The notes under the pieces were generated by a model. It had not been told where the DNA came from, searched no databases, and saw only the letters and a list, made by a program, of their open reading frames with translations. A stretch of DNA of 28,038 bases. Source: RGIG8244 sp045592785. GTDB lineage: Bacteria; Verrucomicrobiota; Lentisphaeria; Victivallales; UBA1829. Where the stretch lies: assembly GCA_045592785.1 (NCBI GenBank), contig JAZNVL010000040.1:1-28038 (forward strand), read 5' to 3'. How positions within the stretch are numbered: the first letter of the stretch is position 1; every line of letters begins with the position of its first letter. The translations under genes and the position numbers were made by a program. Positions 7,844 to 16,082 of this stretch are shown one piece after another.

Positions 7844-9094
7844 ATGGCAAAAATCTTGATCGTTATTCTGTTTTCATGGGCATTGATATTCTATCATTCC
7901 TGTACGCCCTTCGGCGACCAGCGGGGTGTATTGTCACTTTCCCGGGCGGAAGATGATATCATCAAAGATTACACGGAATCCTTTCAGACATCCGCGGCGT
8001 TCATGACGGCGACCAAACGCTGTACGCATTGCGGGAAACTGGTGGAATCCAATATCAGTGCCGGGGAATGTATGTTCCGGGAACTCACTTCGCTCCCCGA
8101 GGATGCACCCGGACGTCAGAAGCTTTTCCGGGAAACACGCAAACAGCTCCGCGGAGAAGCCACAAGCGGATACGGTCCGGCTTCGTTCCTGTTGGGATTC
8201 ATTGCGGAAAACGGACTCTTCGGTACGAAGCCCGACATTATCACGGCGGCGCGGCAGTACCGTTTGTTTGCGGAAAGCGGTGCGCCCGAAGGGAAAGCAG
8301 CACTGGCGGCGTTCTGGATCCGTCTGGGTGAAAACCTGCCTGCCGCCATTGAACTGTTGAACAGAGCGCTGGAAGAAAATCCGCGGAACACGGATTATTA
8401 CATGTATCTTTCTCACGCATACACCATGCTGAACAAACCGTTGGAAGCATTCGAAACGGCGAAGAAAGCGTACTATCATTCTCCGGTCCACTCCACGGAA
8501 CGGCTGGGGATCGAAATGATCTTTGTGGAGAAACTGATGATCGCCGCTCCGGTCATCGGGAAGGAAGCAGCGCTCGCCCAGATCAATGACATGATCTACA
8601 TCTCACCCAAGAACAAAAAACTTATTTTTGACCGTGCCAATCTGTATGCCCTTTTCGGCGACTTTGCCACCGCTGAAAAAGAACTCGATTCCCTGAAAAA
8701 AGATTATCCCCCGGTCCCGCTCCGCATCGCAAAGGCACGGCTCCGCGCCATGCAGAATAACCTTTCCGGTGCCAAACAGGAATTATCTTCCCTTCTGGCA
8801 GAAGATCCGGAAAATTATATCGTCCGGACCGCCATGCTGGAATTGCTGATGGAACGGGGCAAGAAAGCGGAAGCCTTTGAGACGGTCAACAAGTTCATCG
8901 AATCGGATAAAGACAAAACGGGGGCGTACATCCTCCGCGCAAACCTGCATCTGATGAACGAAGATATCCAGTCCGCCATCGCCGATTTCGAACTGGCAAA
9001 GAAGACGGCTCCCCCGGCTGCCGCTGACGACATCGATCAGGCGATCCAATCCCTCAAGAAAGCGGCGGAAGAACCCGAATTCCCGGAAATGTGA
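7844..9094 (+). CDS. Exported tetratricopeptide-repeat protein of the metal-uptake operon
   Basis: The 416-residue protein opens with a hydrophobic segment (3-18) followed by Cys20. The preceding residues FYHS are a poor lipobox, so either a lipoprotein or a membrane-anchored or secreted form is possible. C60-T-H-C63 and C76 form a small metal-site-like cluster. From about residue 100 it is alpha-helical with Sel1- and TPR-like repeats, for example AAIELLNRALEENPRNTDYYMYLSHA in two halves around 171-196, and further units near 265-300, 310-340 and 355-390. It lies 39 nt after znuB with no terminator between, so it probably belongs to the zinc operon. TPR domains bind proteins, so it may help an exported zinc-dependent process, but no function can be assigned. 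It converges with the next gene, 7 bp away. Confidence 0.8.
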   Translation: MAKILIVILFSWALIFYHSCTPFGDQRGVLSLSRAEDDIIKDYTESFQTSAAFMTATKRCTHCGKLVESNISAGECMFRELTSLPEDAPGRQKLFRETRKQLRGEATSGYGPASFLLGFIAENGLFGTKPDIITAARQYRLFAESGAPEGKAALAAFWIRLGENLPAAIELLNRALEENPRNTDYYMYLSHAYTMLNKPLEAFETAKKAYYHSPVHSTERLGIEMIFVEKLMIAAPVIGKEAALAQINDMIYISPKNKKLIFDRANLYALFGDFATAEKELDSLKKDYPPVPLRIAKARLRAMQNNLSGAKQELSSLLAEDPENYIVRTAMLELLMERGKKAEAFETVNKFIESDKDKTGAYILRANLHLMNEDIQSAIADFELAKKTAPPAAADDIDQAIQSLKKAAEEPEFPEM

Positions 9095-9101
9095 TCCGGT
9101 T

Positions 9102-10220
9102 TCAGAAAACGGTGGATTCACCGACCACAAGTTCAGGCTGAAATTCCGGCATGACGACATTCTTCCGTTCGTCCGCGGGGAGACATGCCACCCGGATAAT
9201 ATCTTCCGCCACCTGGAATACCGGAACTTTCACATGGGTGAAAGAAGGCAGAAGCTGTTGGAACGTGACCCCGGTCGCCATCCCGGCGATCTTGATATCT
9301 TTCCCCACCTGCAAGCCGAGATTCCGGCATGCCCGGTAGATCCGGACCGCAAAGTCTGCGTGATTGCAGAAAAGGAAATCCGGTTTCGTTTTGCGTAAGA
9401 TATCGCGCAATACCGTATCCGGGGCGCCGTCACAAGTCAACTCGATCTGACAATCTTTCAGCACCCGGATCCCGTATTCACTGCAGGCAGCGGCGAACAT
9501 CGCTGCCCGTTTCCGGAACCAGTCGATCTCCGTGCACCCGTTGTGATAATAGGAAACCACACCGGCAGTCCGGCAGCCGCATTGCTGAATATGCTGCGCC
9601 ATCATGCGGAATGCATCCTGTTTGCTGTAAGCCGCCATGCAAATCCCGGCAACGCGCCGGGACTCTTTGGAATACTGAAAGACCATACACTGATTCATGC
9701 GGGCAAGCAGGCGTTGCAGTTCCAGCAGCTGATCCCCGATGAACACCACGCCGTCATAATGACATAACTGCTTCACCTGTCCGTGTGTACGGGTGAAATT
9801 CTGTTGGGGAGTCACATGGATGGAGTCGATCTTCGCGCCATATTTCTCGCCACCGCTGAGCAGTCCGCGGTAGAATTCGGAATTCAATGCCCAGGATTCA
9901 ATATCCGGAATACCTGGCAGAAGTGAATCATCGGAGAACACAAACGCCACTTTCACCGGCTTGCAGACACGCTGAAAGTTTTCATTCACAAACATCCCGC
10001 TTGCGGGGACTGTACGGATATAACCTTCGCTTTCCAGTATCTTGAATGCACGCTGTACCGTGACTGCGCTGATGGAGAACTCCATAGAGATCTTGCGTAC
10101 GCTGTCCACACGCTGACCGGGGGCATAATACCCGTCTTCGATCCGTTTCTGCAGGATGGATTTCAACTGTTGGGGGAGATCGGATGTTTTATTCCGTTTC
10201 AGGATTTTCCGTTTCAGCAT
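9102..10220 (-). CDS. GntR-type regulator with LacI-like sugar-binding domain
   Basis: The protein has 372 residues. Residues about 13-80 are a GntR winged helix (RIEDGYYAPGQRVDSVRKIS, then SAVTVQRAFKILESEGYIRT). Residues about 88-365 are a periplasmic-binding-protein-like effector domain. This combination is AraR-like and typical of carbohydrate regulators. The start at 10220 is preferred over one 14 codons upstream because GAGG stands eight bases before it and the promoter -10 overlaps the longer version. An inverted repeat between promoter and start suggests autoregulation. The target is unknown; the lipoprotein esterase and glycosidase genes just upstream on the same strand are candidates. 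Confidence 0.87.
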   Translation of the reverse strand: MLKRKILKRNKTSDLPQQLKSILQKRIEDGYYAPGQRVDSVRKISMEFSISAVTVQRAFKILESEGYIRTVPASGMFVNENFQRVCKPVKVAFVFSDDSLLPGIPDIESWALNSEFYRGLLSGGEKYGAKIDSIHVTPQQNFTRTHGQVKQLCHYDGVVFIGDQLLELQRLLARMNQCMVFQYSKESRRVAGICMAAYSKQDAFRMMAQHIQQCGCRTAGVVSYYHNGCTEIDWFRKRAAMFAAACSEYGIRVLKDCQIELTCDGAPDTVLRDILRKTKPDFLFCNHADFAVRIYRACRNLGLQVGKDIKIAGMATGVTFQQLLPSFTHVKVPVFQVAEDIIRVACLPADERKNVVMPEFQPELVVGESTVF

Positions 10221-10221
10221 A

Positions 10222-10281
10222 ATATTACCTCGTCTTTCTGTACTAATCGGGTAATATAACACTTAGTTGCTTTATTTTCAA
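10222..10281 (-). promoter_or_regulatory. Promoter and probable self-operator of the GntR/LacI-type regulator
   Basis: Read on the minus strand, TTGAAA (10276-10281), a 17-nt spacer and TATATT (10253-10258) make a good promoter. ATATTACC (plus-strand 10222-10229) and its inverse GGTAATAT (10250-10257) frame the transcription start region, with one arm on the -10 and the other next to the ribosome site. Binding there would block both transcription and translation. Confidence 0.6.
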
Positions 10282-10305
10282 GTCAATTCCGATGAAAAAA
10301 GCGGA

Positions 10306-11202
10306 TCATTTTTCAAGAACACCGCGTTCCCGCAGGAAGGAAAGCAGTTCCGTTTTCCATTGCGCGGTTTCCGGATAACGTTTCTGCTGGGATTCCGTCA
10401 ACAGGCCCATGCCGTGAGGTCCGTGTTCATAGATCACGGCACGATGGGGCACGTTCGCCTTTTTCAATGCGGCGATCAGCCGTTCGCTGTTGGAAACATT
10501 GACCACCTGATCCTCTCTTGTGTGCCAGACAAAAAACGGCGGCAGGTCTTTCCGGATCTGCAATTCCAGCGATGCTGCGATCAGGAGTTCCTCCGATGGT
10601 TCCGCGCCAAGAAGATTCCGTCTGCTTCCGGCGTGGGCATCTTCCTTCATGGAGACCACCGGATAACACAGGATCGCAAAATCGGGGCGCGTTTCCCCTT
10701 TCTTTCCGTATACCGCACACATCCCCGCAAGGTGTCCGCCTGCGGAAGACCCCATGACACCGACCCGTGCGGGATCGATATGCAGCGCGACGGCATTTTT
10801 ACGGAGAAGCCGGATCGATTCCAACGCCGTATTCAGCATATCCGGATGCCGCCGGAAATGTCCGAGGATCGACCCCAGCGGATACTTGACCACCACAGCC
10901 GCAATGCCGTGACTGTTGAAGAAGGATGCATACGCCCTGCCCTCTTTTTCCATGGCAAGCACACCGTATCCGCCGCCGGGGAAAATCACGACGGCAGGAA
11001 CGGCGTTCTTCCCTTTGCGTTCCGGCAGATGGATCGTCATGCAGGAGAACCAGTCATCCTCTGTGACCGCATAACGTATCGAACCATCACCGGCAGAAGC
11101 TGCGATGGCGGCAGGGGGCTCCCCGGGCAGCTCCATGAGGAAGCATCCGGACAGCAGAAAAAGACACAAAAGAGAACCGAACAAAAAACCGTATTTTCTC
11201 AT
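10306..11202 (-). CDS. Lipoprotein alpha/beta-hydrolase, probable carbohydrate esterase
   Basis: The 298-residue protein starts with a lipoprotein signal (FLFGSLLCLFLLSGC, acylated Cys20, not followed by Asp). The oxyanion motif is FPGGGY (74-79), the nucleophile Ser153 sits in GSSAGG, the acid is probably Asp231 (TREDQVV) and the base His263 (HGPHGMG). This matches BD-FAE/acetyl-xylan-esterase-like enzymes that remove acyl groups from polysaccharides or oligosaccharides. The start at 11202 is chosen because AAGG lies nine bases upstream; two earlier in-frame ATGs are too close to it. It has its own weak promoter and lies downstream of the deacetylase gene on the same strand. Location at the cell envelope suggests trimming of incoming glycans. 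Confidence 0.85.
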   Translation of the reverse strand: MRKYGFLFGSLLCLFLLSGCFLMELPGEPPAAIAASAGDGSIRYAVTEDDWFSCMTIHLPERKGKNAVPAVVIFPGGGYGVLAMEKEGRAYASFFNSHGIAAVVVKYPLGSILGHFRRHPDMLNTALESIRLLRKNAVALHIDPARVGVMGSSAGGHLAGMCAVYGKKGETRPDFAILCYPVVSMKEDAHAGSRRNLLGAEPSEELLIAASLELQIRKDLPPFFVWHTREDQVVNVSNSERLIAALKKANVPHRAVIYEHGPHGMGLLTESQQKRYPETAQWKTELLSFLRERGVLEK

Positions 11203-11231
11203 GATCATCATCCTTATGAATACCGGGTGAT

Positions 11232-11259
11232 AATATACACGGAAAATTATTTTTTGCCA
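11232..11259 (-). promoter_or_regulatory. Possible promoter of the lipoprotein esterase gene
   Basis: On the minus strand, TGGCAA (11254-11259), a 16-nt spacer and TATATT (11232-11237), 30 nt before the start codon. The -10 is good and the -35 poor. An AAAAAAC/GTTTTTT hairpin just upstream (about 11272-11288) could weakly terminate the preceding operon. Confidence 0.4.
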
Positions 11260-11295
11260 GTTCTCTTTCTGAAAAAACGGTGTTTTTTATGAGTG

Positions 11296-11982
11296 TCAGC
11301 GGACAATATCCACCACGTCCACCCAGACCACATCCGGGTCCGCGGAGAGAGCAGCGAGTTTATCTTCGAACTGCTTCCAGAGACCATCGCAGTCCAGCAT
11401 TTCGTAACTGTGACCCCAGAAGTAGAAGAATTCCACGTTATCGGCTTTCGCTTTCTGGAACTTTGCCCAGAAATCGCGGTTCATGAAGTGACAGTTGGCA
11501 TCCAGGCGGAAGGGACTCTTATATGCCTTGGGATTTTCCACATTGGCGACCGTACGGGCGTATGCAAATCCATTATCTTCCAGAACTTTGATCGCATCAT
11601 CGGTGACCTGGCCGCAGGGCCATGCGAACCCGGGACATTCCTTCTGGAACACATCTTCCAGAAATTTTCTGGCATCGACAGCGCCTTTGGCAAAGGCTTC
11701 CGGTTCGACCCAGCCGGCGGTCTCATGATTCCAGCAATGACTTGCCACTTTGAAATCGCCATAGACATCCAGCAGGTCTTTCTTCCCGACTCTGCCGCCG
11801 ATGAACCCGTTATGACTCCAGGCTTTGTATCCGAGGGGAGCCCAGGAATACTTCTCGGATTCTTCCTGCATAAACCCCGGGCAGAGGTTGAACGTTGCCT
11901 TGGCTTTATACTTTTTGAGAAGTTCAATGAGGCGGACGTCTGTGTAGACACCGTCATCCCAGCATTGTGCGACTTTGATCAT
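11296..11982 (-). CDS. Polysaccharide deacetylase family (NodB-homology) protein, cytoplasmic
   Basis: The protein has 228 residues and no signal peptide. NodB motif 1 is CWDDGV (Asp9-Asp10), motif 2 is SHCWNHE with metal ligands His82 and His86, AWPCG (120-124) corresponds to motif 3, and His191 in FWGHSYEM corresponds to the late catalytic histidine. A metal-dependent N- or O-deacetylase acting on a soluble sugar is expected, in contrast to secreted chitin or peptidoglycan deacetylases. It begins 15 nt after the stop of the GH36 gene with AAGGA as ribosome site, so the two are probably co-transcribed and may act on the same oligosaccharide. Confidence 0.85.
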   Translation of the reverse strand: MIKVAQCWDDGVYTDVRLIELLKKYKAKATFNLCPGFMQEESEKYSWAPLGYKAWSHNGFIGGRVGKKDLLDVYGDFKVASHCWNHETAGWVEPEAFAKGAVDARKFLEDVFQKECPGFAWPCGQVTDDAIKVLEDNGFAYARTVANVENPKAYKSPFRLDANCHFMNRDFWAKFQKAKADNVEFFYFWGHSYEMLDCDGLWKQFEDKLAALSADPDVVWVDVVDIVR

Positions 11983-11997
11983 GATGTGATCCTTATT

Positions 11998-14208
11998 TTA
12001 TTTTTTACGTTTGGGGGTAACTTTCTTGAAGTGCATACGAACGGAATCGCCGTCACGGTAGAGTCCGGGGATCGTGATCCCGCCATTCATCAGCGTGCTG
12101 CCGTAATACTGTTTGCCGGTCTCTTCATGGAGATAAAGGGCATCCGGGATCAGCCCTTTGAGGCGGACATACCGTGCGCCTTTGGCAACAAAATATTTCT
12201 GCTGCACATAGATGAACAACGCTTCGGAACCGTCTTTCGCGGTGAATTGCCATGCCGTCTGACATTCATCCCGATCCGGCGTGATCAGACGATAGAAGTC
12301 GCCATCCGCCACCAGATGACGCAGTTTGTGGTAGTCCTGGGTCTGCTGCTTGACGGCTTCCCGGTCTTCCGCGGAAAGTTTGTTCAGATCCAGTTCGTAC
12401 CCGAACGTCCCGGCAAGTGCCACATTCCCGCGGGTGGCGAACGGGGTGTTTCTTCCGGTCCCGTGATTGGGGCAGACAGAGACATGGGCGCCGTGAGAGG
12501 AACAGGGATAAAACAGACTGGTCCCGGACTGGATCCGGAGCCGTTCGATGGCATCGGTATCGTCACTGGTCCAGATCTGGGGATTGTAATAAAGCATTCC
12601 GGCATCGAATCTTCCGCCGCCACCGGAGCAGCCTTCGATGAAGAGATCGGGGAATGCTTCCAGGAGTCTGCGGGAAAGTTCATACACGCCCAGCACATAC
12701 CGGTGAGAACATTCCTTCTGCTGATCGGCGGGGAGAAGCGCATTGAACTTTTCGGCGATATTCCGGTTCATATCCCACTTGATGTATTCGATATTCGCGC
12801 TTTTCAATACGGCGGAGATGGTTTCAAAGAGGTAATCCACCACTTCCGGCATCCCCAGATTCAAGACAAACTGTTTGCGTCCTTCGCTCCGGGGACGGTA
12901 CGGTACGGTGAAGACCCACTCCGGATGAGCGCGATGCAGTTCGCTGTCCCGGGAGATCATTTCCGGCTCGAACCAGAGACCGAATTTGAGTCCCATTTTA
13001 TTGATCTCGCTGACCAGTGTTTTCAGCGAACCGATCTTTTTCTTGTAAACGAACCAGTCACCGAGGGAACTGTTGTCGCTGTCACGATGTCCGAACCAGC
13101 CGTCATCCAGGACCAGCATTTCGATTCCCAGTTCCGCCGCATCCTTCGCAATGGAAAGCAGTTTTTTGCGGTCAAAATTAAAATAGGTGGCTTCCCAGTT
13201 GTTCACGAGGATGGGACGGGCGGTGTGGCTCCACCGGGGACTGATCAGGTGTTCCCGCAGCATGTCATGGAAATTGTGACTCATGCCGTTCAAGCCTTGT
13301 GCGGAGAACGTGAGGAAAGCCTCCGGCGACTGGAACGATTCCCCGGCAGCAAGTTTCCATTCAAAGTTTTCGGGGTTGATCCCCTGCACGATCCGGGTAC
13401 GGTTGTAGCCGTCCACTTCGATTTCCAGAGAATGGTCGCCGCTGTAAACGAAAATGCCGCCATAGACATCGCCGTTGAATTCCGTGGCATCCTTTGCGGC
13501 AAGCGCGAATGCAGGCGAATGGAAGTGTCCGCTGGAGGAACGCTTGCTGTAAAAGCCCTGCACGCCCGAATGAATGGGATTGCGTTCGGTCCACCGTTCC
13601 CGGAAATATACGCCGGAAGTCTGCACCAGATCGTAATCCTTCTGCGGCAGATCCAGACAGAAACTCATGAGACGTTCCACATAAACAGGGGTCTTCCCTT
13701 TGTTCACGGCTTTGACGGAACGCACGATCACATCCTGTTCCGGGAATACGGTATAGTAAAGCACGATCTCCACGTTGGAATAGGGATCACGGAGCAGGAC
13801 TTCCAGTGTTTCCACGTTTTTGTCGCCGTTCACCCGTGCCTGGGGAAGCCCGGCATGTTCCGGCTTTCCCTTGCGGATCTTTGCGGAAACGAACCGGGGA
13901 TCCACGCAGGAAACGCCATCGGCACTGCGAACAGAGACGGAGGAGATCTTGAAGTCGCCGATCTCATTGGAAGTGTATTCCTGCATGGTAATGGAACGGG
14001 AAAGACAGGGATCCGTCCCTTCGCGCCAGGGACAGAAAGAGGCTCCGCCGTACCGGAAATACAATCCGGCACATTCTTCCAGACCGTGGATGAAGGCGCC
14101 GTAGTAAAGGTGTTCCAGATATTCCAGTTCGTTCACCATCATGACATAACTGGTGTTTGCTGTATTGAGTTTGATAAACGTTTTGTCTTTGCTGATTTCA
14201 ATACTCAT
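11998..14208 (-). CDS. GH36 alpha-galactosidase
   Basis: The 736-residue protein has the length of bacterial GH36 enzymes such as Geobacillus AgaA and the three-domain plan: N-terminal beta-supersandwich (to about 320), TIM barrel (about 330-650) and C-terminal beta domain. The nucleophile Asp479 lies in YIKWDMNR, the acid/base Asp549 in WTSDDTDA, and EGCSGGGGRFD and VLDDGWFG are characteristic. There is no signal peptide, so it cleaves alpha-galactosides such as raffinose or melibiose after uptake. Two adjacent ATG codons exist; the second (14208) stands six bases from GGAG and is preferred. It starts 12 nt after the upstream hypothetical gene and is followed by the deacetylase gene. No sugar transporter is in the window. 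Confidence 0.92.
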   Translation of the reverse strand: MSIEISKDKTFIKLNTANTSYVMMVNELEYLEHLYYGAFIHGLEECAGLYFRYGGASFCPWREGTDPCLSRSITMQEYTSNEIGDFKISSVSVRSADGVSCVDPRFVSAKIRKGKPEHAGLPQARVNGDKNVETLEVLLRDPYSNVEIVLYYTVFPEQDVIVRSVKAVNKGKTPVYVERLMSFCLDLPQKDYDLVQTSGVYFRERWTERNPIHSGVQGFYSKRSSSGHFHSPAFALAAKDATEFNGDVYGGIFVYSGDHSLEIEVDGYNRTRIVQGINPENFEWKLAAGESFQSPEAFLTFSAQGLNGMSHNFHDMLREHLISPRWSHTARPILVNNWEATYFNFDRKKLLSIAKDAAELGIEMLVLDDGWFGHRDSDNSSLGDWFVYKKKIGSLKTLVSEINKMGLKFGLWFEPEMISRDSELHRAHPEWVFTVPYRPRSEGRKQFVLNLGMPEVVDYLFETISAVLKSANIEYIKWDMNRNIAEKFNALLPADQQKECSHRYVLGVYELSRRLLEAFPDLFIEGCSGGGGRFDAGMLYYNPQIWTSDDTDAIERLRIQSGTSLFYPCSSHGAHVSVCPNHGTGRNTPFATRGNVALAGTFGYELDLNKLSAEDREAVKQQTQDYHKLRHLVADGDFYRLITPDRDECQTAWQFTAKDGSEALFIYVQQKYFVAKGARYVRLKGLIPDALYLHEETGKQYYGSTLMNGGITIPGLYRDGDSVRMHFKKVTPKRKK

Positions 14209-14220
14209 CATGTTCTCCGA

Positions 14221-14922
14221 TCAAAATGGAGGTTCATCATCTTCTTCATCCCCGTCGCCGGGGAACATTTCATCTTCATTGAGCAGGGGCAGACTGCCTG
14301 CACGCCGGATCCGGGCAAGAAGATCCTGGATCCGTTCGCGGATATTGCCGAATTGCAGCAGAAGGGCTTCCAACAGGCTTTCCGCTTCCGGCATGGTGAC
14401 GGCGGAAGTAATCCCCTGCAGCAGTCCGGTGATCTCATTGACGGCGGAAAGACACCGTTTGCAGAGAGCGATCCGCAACGCGGGGTATTCCGCAGGCATC
14501 AGGTTCAGAATGTCAGCCAGGTATACATTGAGTTTGCCCAGGTGACATTGCATACGGACAAAGGCATCGCTCTCCGCCAGTGCCGGATCCATGATATTCA
14601 GCATACAGAGGCTCCGGGCGGTCCGGACCGCGCTGATAAAAATATCCGCGCCCACCTTGCCGCGCCAGAGATACCGGTTGTTCTGCCGGGGATCCTTCAT
14701 CCGGTCGTCGGGATCCTGTCCCCAGGGGTCTGCGGGCCATACGCCGCCATGGGGAACCAGTTCCTCATGACGCTGTATGCGTTTGTAGATCAGATCCTCC
14801 TCCCCTGGCAGATCGATGAACGAAGGCAGTTCGGCAAGATAAGTATGGATCCTGCCGTCATCCTTGCGGAGTTCCCGTTCCCAGTCGAATTCATCCCAGA
14901 GATCCTGCGACGACGAAGTCAT
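14221..14922 (-). CDS. Conserved-looking protein of unknown function in the nadD-rsfS operon
   Basis: I do not recognise this 233-residue protein. The N-terminal 90 residues are acidic and rich in Trp and Pro (for example HGGVWPADPWGQDPDD). Residues about 90-205 look helical, with hydrophobic heptad-like spacing (GADIFISAVRTARSLCMLN and further helices), compatible with a small helical bundle. The tail is strongly acidic (PGDGDEEDDEPPF). There is no signal peptide or membrane segment. It starts 6 nt after the nadD-rsfS stop with AAGG as ribosome site and ends just before the GH36 gene, so translation is likely. Codon use resembles its neighbours. Confidence 0.65.
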   Translation of the reverse strand: MTSSSQDLWDEFDWERELRKDDGRIHTYLAELPSFIDLPGEEDLIYKRIQRHEELVPHGGVWPADPWGQDPDDRMKDPRQNNRYLWRGKVGADIFISAVRTARSLCMLNIMDPALAESDAFVRMQCHLGKLNVYLADILNLMPAEYPALRIALCKRCLSAVNEITGLLQGITSAVTMPEAESLLEALLLQFGNIRERIQDLLARIRRAGSLPLLNEDEMFPGDGDEEDDEPPF

Positions 14923-14928
14923 AATGCC

Positions 14929-15981
14929 TTACGCATCCTTTTCTGCGGTCCGTTTCCGGTATTCTTCATCCAGACGTTTCACGGCATCTTCTCTGGGGAC
15001 ATCGCTCCAGAGTTCTTCCAGCTGATAACGGTCACGGGCTTCCCGGGTCATGATATGCACGATCACACTGGCAAAGTCTGCCACGATCCATTGACTCTGG
15101 GGCGTGCCGTCCACAGCGGAGGGCCGGACACCCAACCGGGTGCGCAGTTCCCGCTGCAAACGTTCCGCCAACGCGCCGATATGAGGTGCGCTGGTCCCGG
15201 TGCAAACGATATAATGATCGCTCTGCGCCCAATCGAAACCGGAGGGATCGAACCGGATGATGTTTTCTGCTTTATGGGCATAGAGTACCCGTTCGCAGAA
15301 ATCGGCGACCTCCTGTGCGGTGCATTTCTTTGTCTGTTTTTCCACAGTTTCTTCCATACGATCTTCTCCTGTATATAATTGATTCTGTTTGATATACTCT
15401 GCAACTGCGGGCGTGATCCTGCCGATCACAGACTCCGCCCCGTTCCGACGGATCAGGGCACGGATCTCCGTGGAGTTCTCCGTGAATTCCTCCGCATCCG
15501 GTATGACATGTTTCAAAAGTTTTTCCACGATCGGAGCTTCCCAGTGTGCGGAAAGCTCCGCCGCGGTCGGCAGCGTTTCGCCACCCCGGGGATAAGTCAG
15601 GAACGCGAAACGTTCCGCCAGTTCCCCCGCACGGTGCCAGGTATGGAGATTGCGGAGACTGTCCCCGCCGATGATCCAGGCATAGGAATCCCCCGGCGCC
15701 CCCTGTTCCGTCAATGCGGTCAGGGTATCGAAGGTATAGGATAACCCGCCACGGTCCCGCTCCATATCGCTCAACTCCATCCCGTCCTCCAATGCAAGAG
15801 CGAGCATGGCGCGGCGGTGTTCGTAAGCGGTCACGGTCTGTTTCTGATCCTTATGGGGCTGCCGGTACGCGGGCAGGAACAACACCCGATCCGCCCTGTT
15901 CGTGTTCAGAAGGAACCGTGCCATGCCGATATGCCCTCTGTGAACCGGATCAAACGTTCCGCCGAATACTGCAATTTTCAT
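14929..15981 (-). CDS. nadD-rsfS: Fused nicotinate-nucleotide adenylyltransferase and ribosomal silencing factor RsfS
   Basis: The protein has 350 residues in two parts. Residues 1-203 are NadD, which makes NaAD from NaMN and ATP: GGTFDPVHRGH (7-17), PHK, LSYTFDTL, IIGGDSLRNLHTWH and the STEIR motif, ending in the usual NadD finish EYIKQNQLY. Residues 209-350 are RsfS, which binds ribosomal protein uL14 and blocks subunit joining: DHYIVCTGTSAPHIGALAE, then SQWIVADFASVIVHIMT and YQLEELW. The genes are commonly adjacent in bacteria, but here no stop codon separates them. The start at 15981 is set by AAGGTGA and the GGTFDP motif; a frame extension upstream is not homologous. An internal ribosome site before codon 209 could also yield free RsfS. 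Confidence 0.9.
   Translation of the reverse strand: MKIAVFGGTFDPVHRGHIGMARFLLNTNRADRVLFLPAYRQPHKDQKQTVTAYEHRRAMLALALEDGMELSDMERDRGGLSYTFDTLTALTEQGAPGDSYAWIIGGDSLRNLHTWHRAGELAERFAFLTYPRGGETLPTAAELSAHWEAPIVEKLLKHVIPDAEEFTENSTEIRALIRRNGAESVIGRITPAVAEYIKQNQLYTGEDRMEETVEKQTKKCTAQEVADFCERVLYAHKAENIIRFDPSGFDWAQSDHYIVCTGTSAPHIGALAERLQRELRTRLGVRPSAVDGTPQSQWIVADFASVIVHIMTREARDRYQLEELWSDVPREDAVKRLDEEYRKRTAEKDA
15355..15370 (-). promoter_or_regulatory. Internal ribosome site and start codon for free RsfS
   Basis: On the minus strand AGGAGA (15365-15370) stands seven bases before an in-frame ATG (15355-15357) exactly at the junction between the NadD and RsfS domains. It is stronger than the ribosome site of the full-length gene. 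It looks like the ribosome site of an originally separate rsfS, and may still work. Confidence 0.6.
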
Positions 15982-15991
15982 AAAAATCACC

Positions 15992-16019
15992 TTGAAAAAA
16001 CATGTTACCCATATATAGT
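15992..16019 (+). promoter_or_regulatory. Promoter of the HD-domain gene
   Basis: TTGAAA (15992-15997), a 16-nt spacer and TATAGT (16014-16019), 63 nt before the start codon. Its -10 overlaps that of the divergent nadD-rsfS promoter. Confidence 0.6.
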
Positions 16020-16042
16020 AATACAACTTTTGGATTTCGCAA
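16015..16042 (-). promoter_or_regulatory. Probable promoter of nadD-rsfS operon
   Basis: On the minus strand, TTGCGA (16037-16042), a 16-nt spacer and TACTAT (16015-16020). The match is moderate. The -10 shares bases 16015-16019 with the opposite promoter, so the two could not be occupied together. Confidence 0.4.
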
Positions 16043-16082
16043 GTCGGCAAGTCAACTTTTTTGGCATTTTTTGAGGTTTTTT

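Noticed and set aside
9085..9125. Imperfect hairpin between the convergent TPR and GntR-type genes as a two-way terminator
   Set aside because: The stem has an internal mismatch, is short and has no T run on either strand.
11293..15378. A plus-strand open frame of 1361 codons opposite four minus-strand genes
   Set aside because: The minus-strand genes here all happen to lie in the same register, and this genome rarely uses TTA, CTA and TCA codons, so the facing frame has almost no stops. The product has no recognisable domain, while the minus-strand proteins have clear catalytic motifs.
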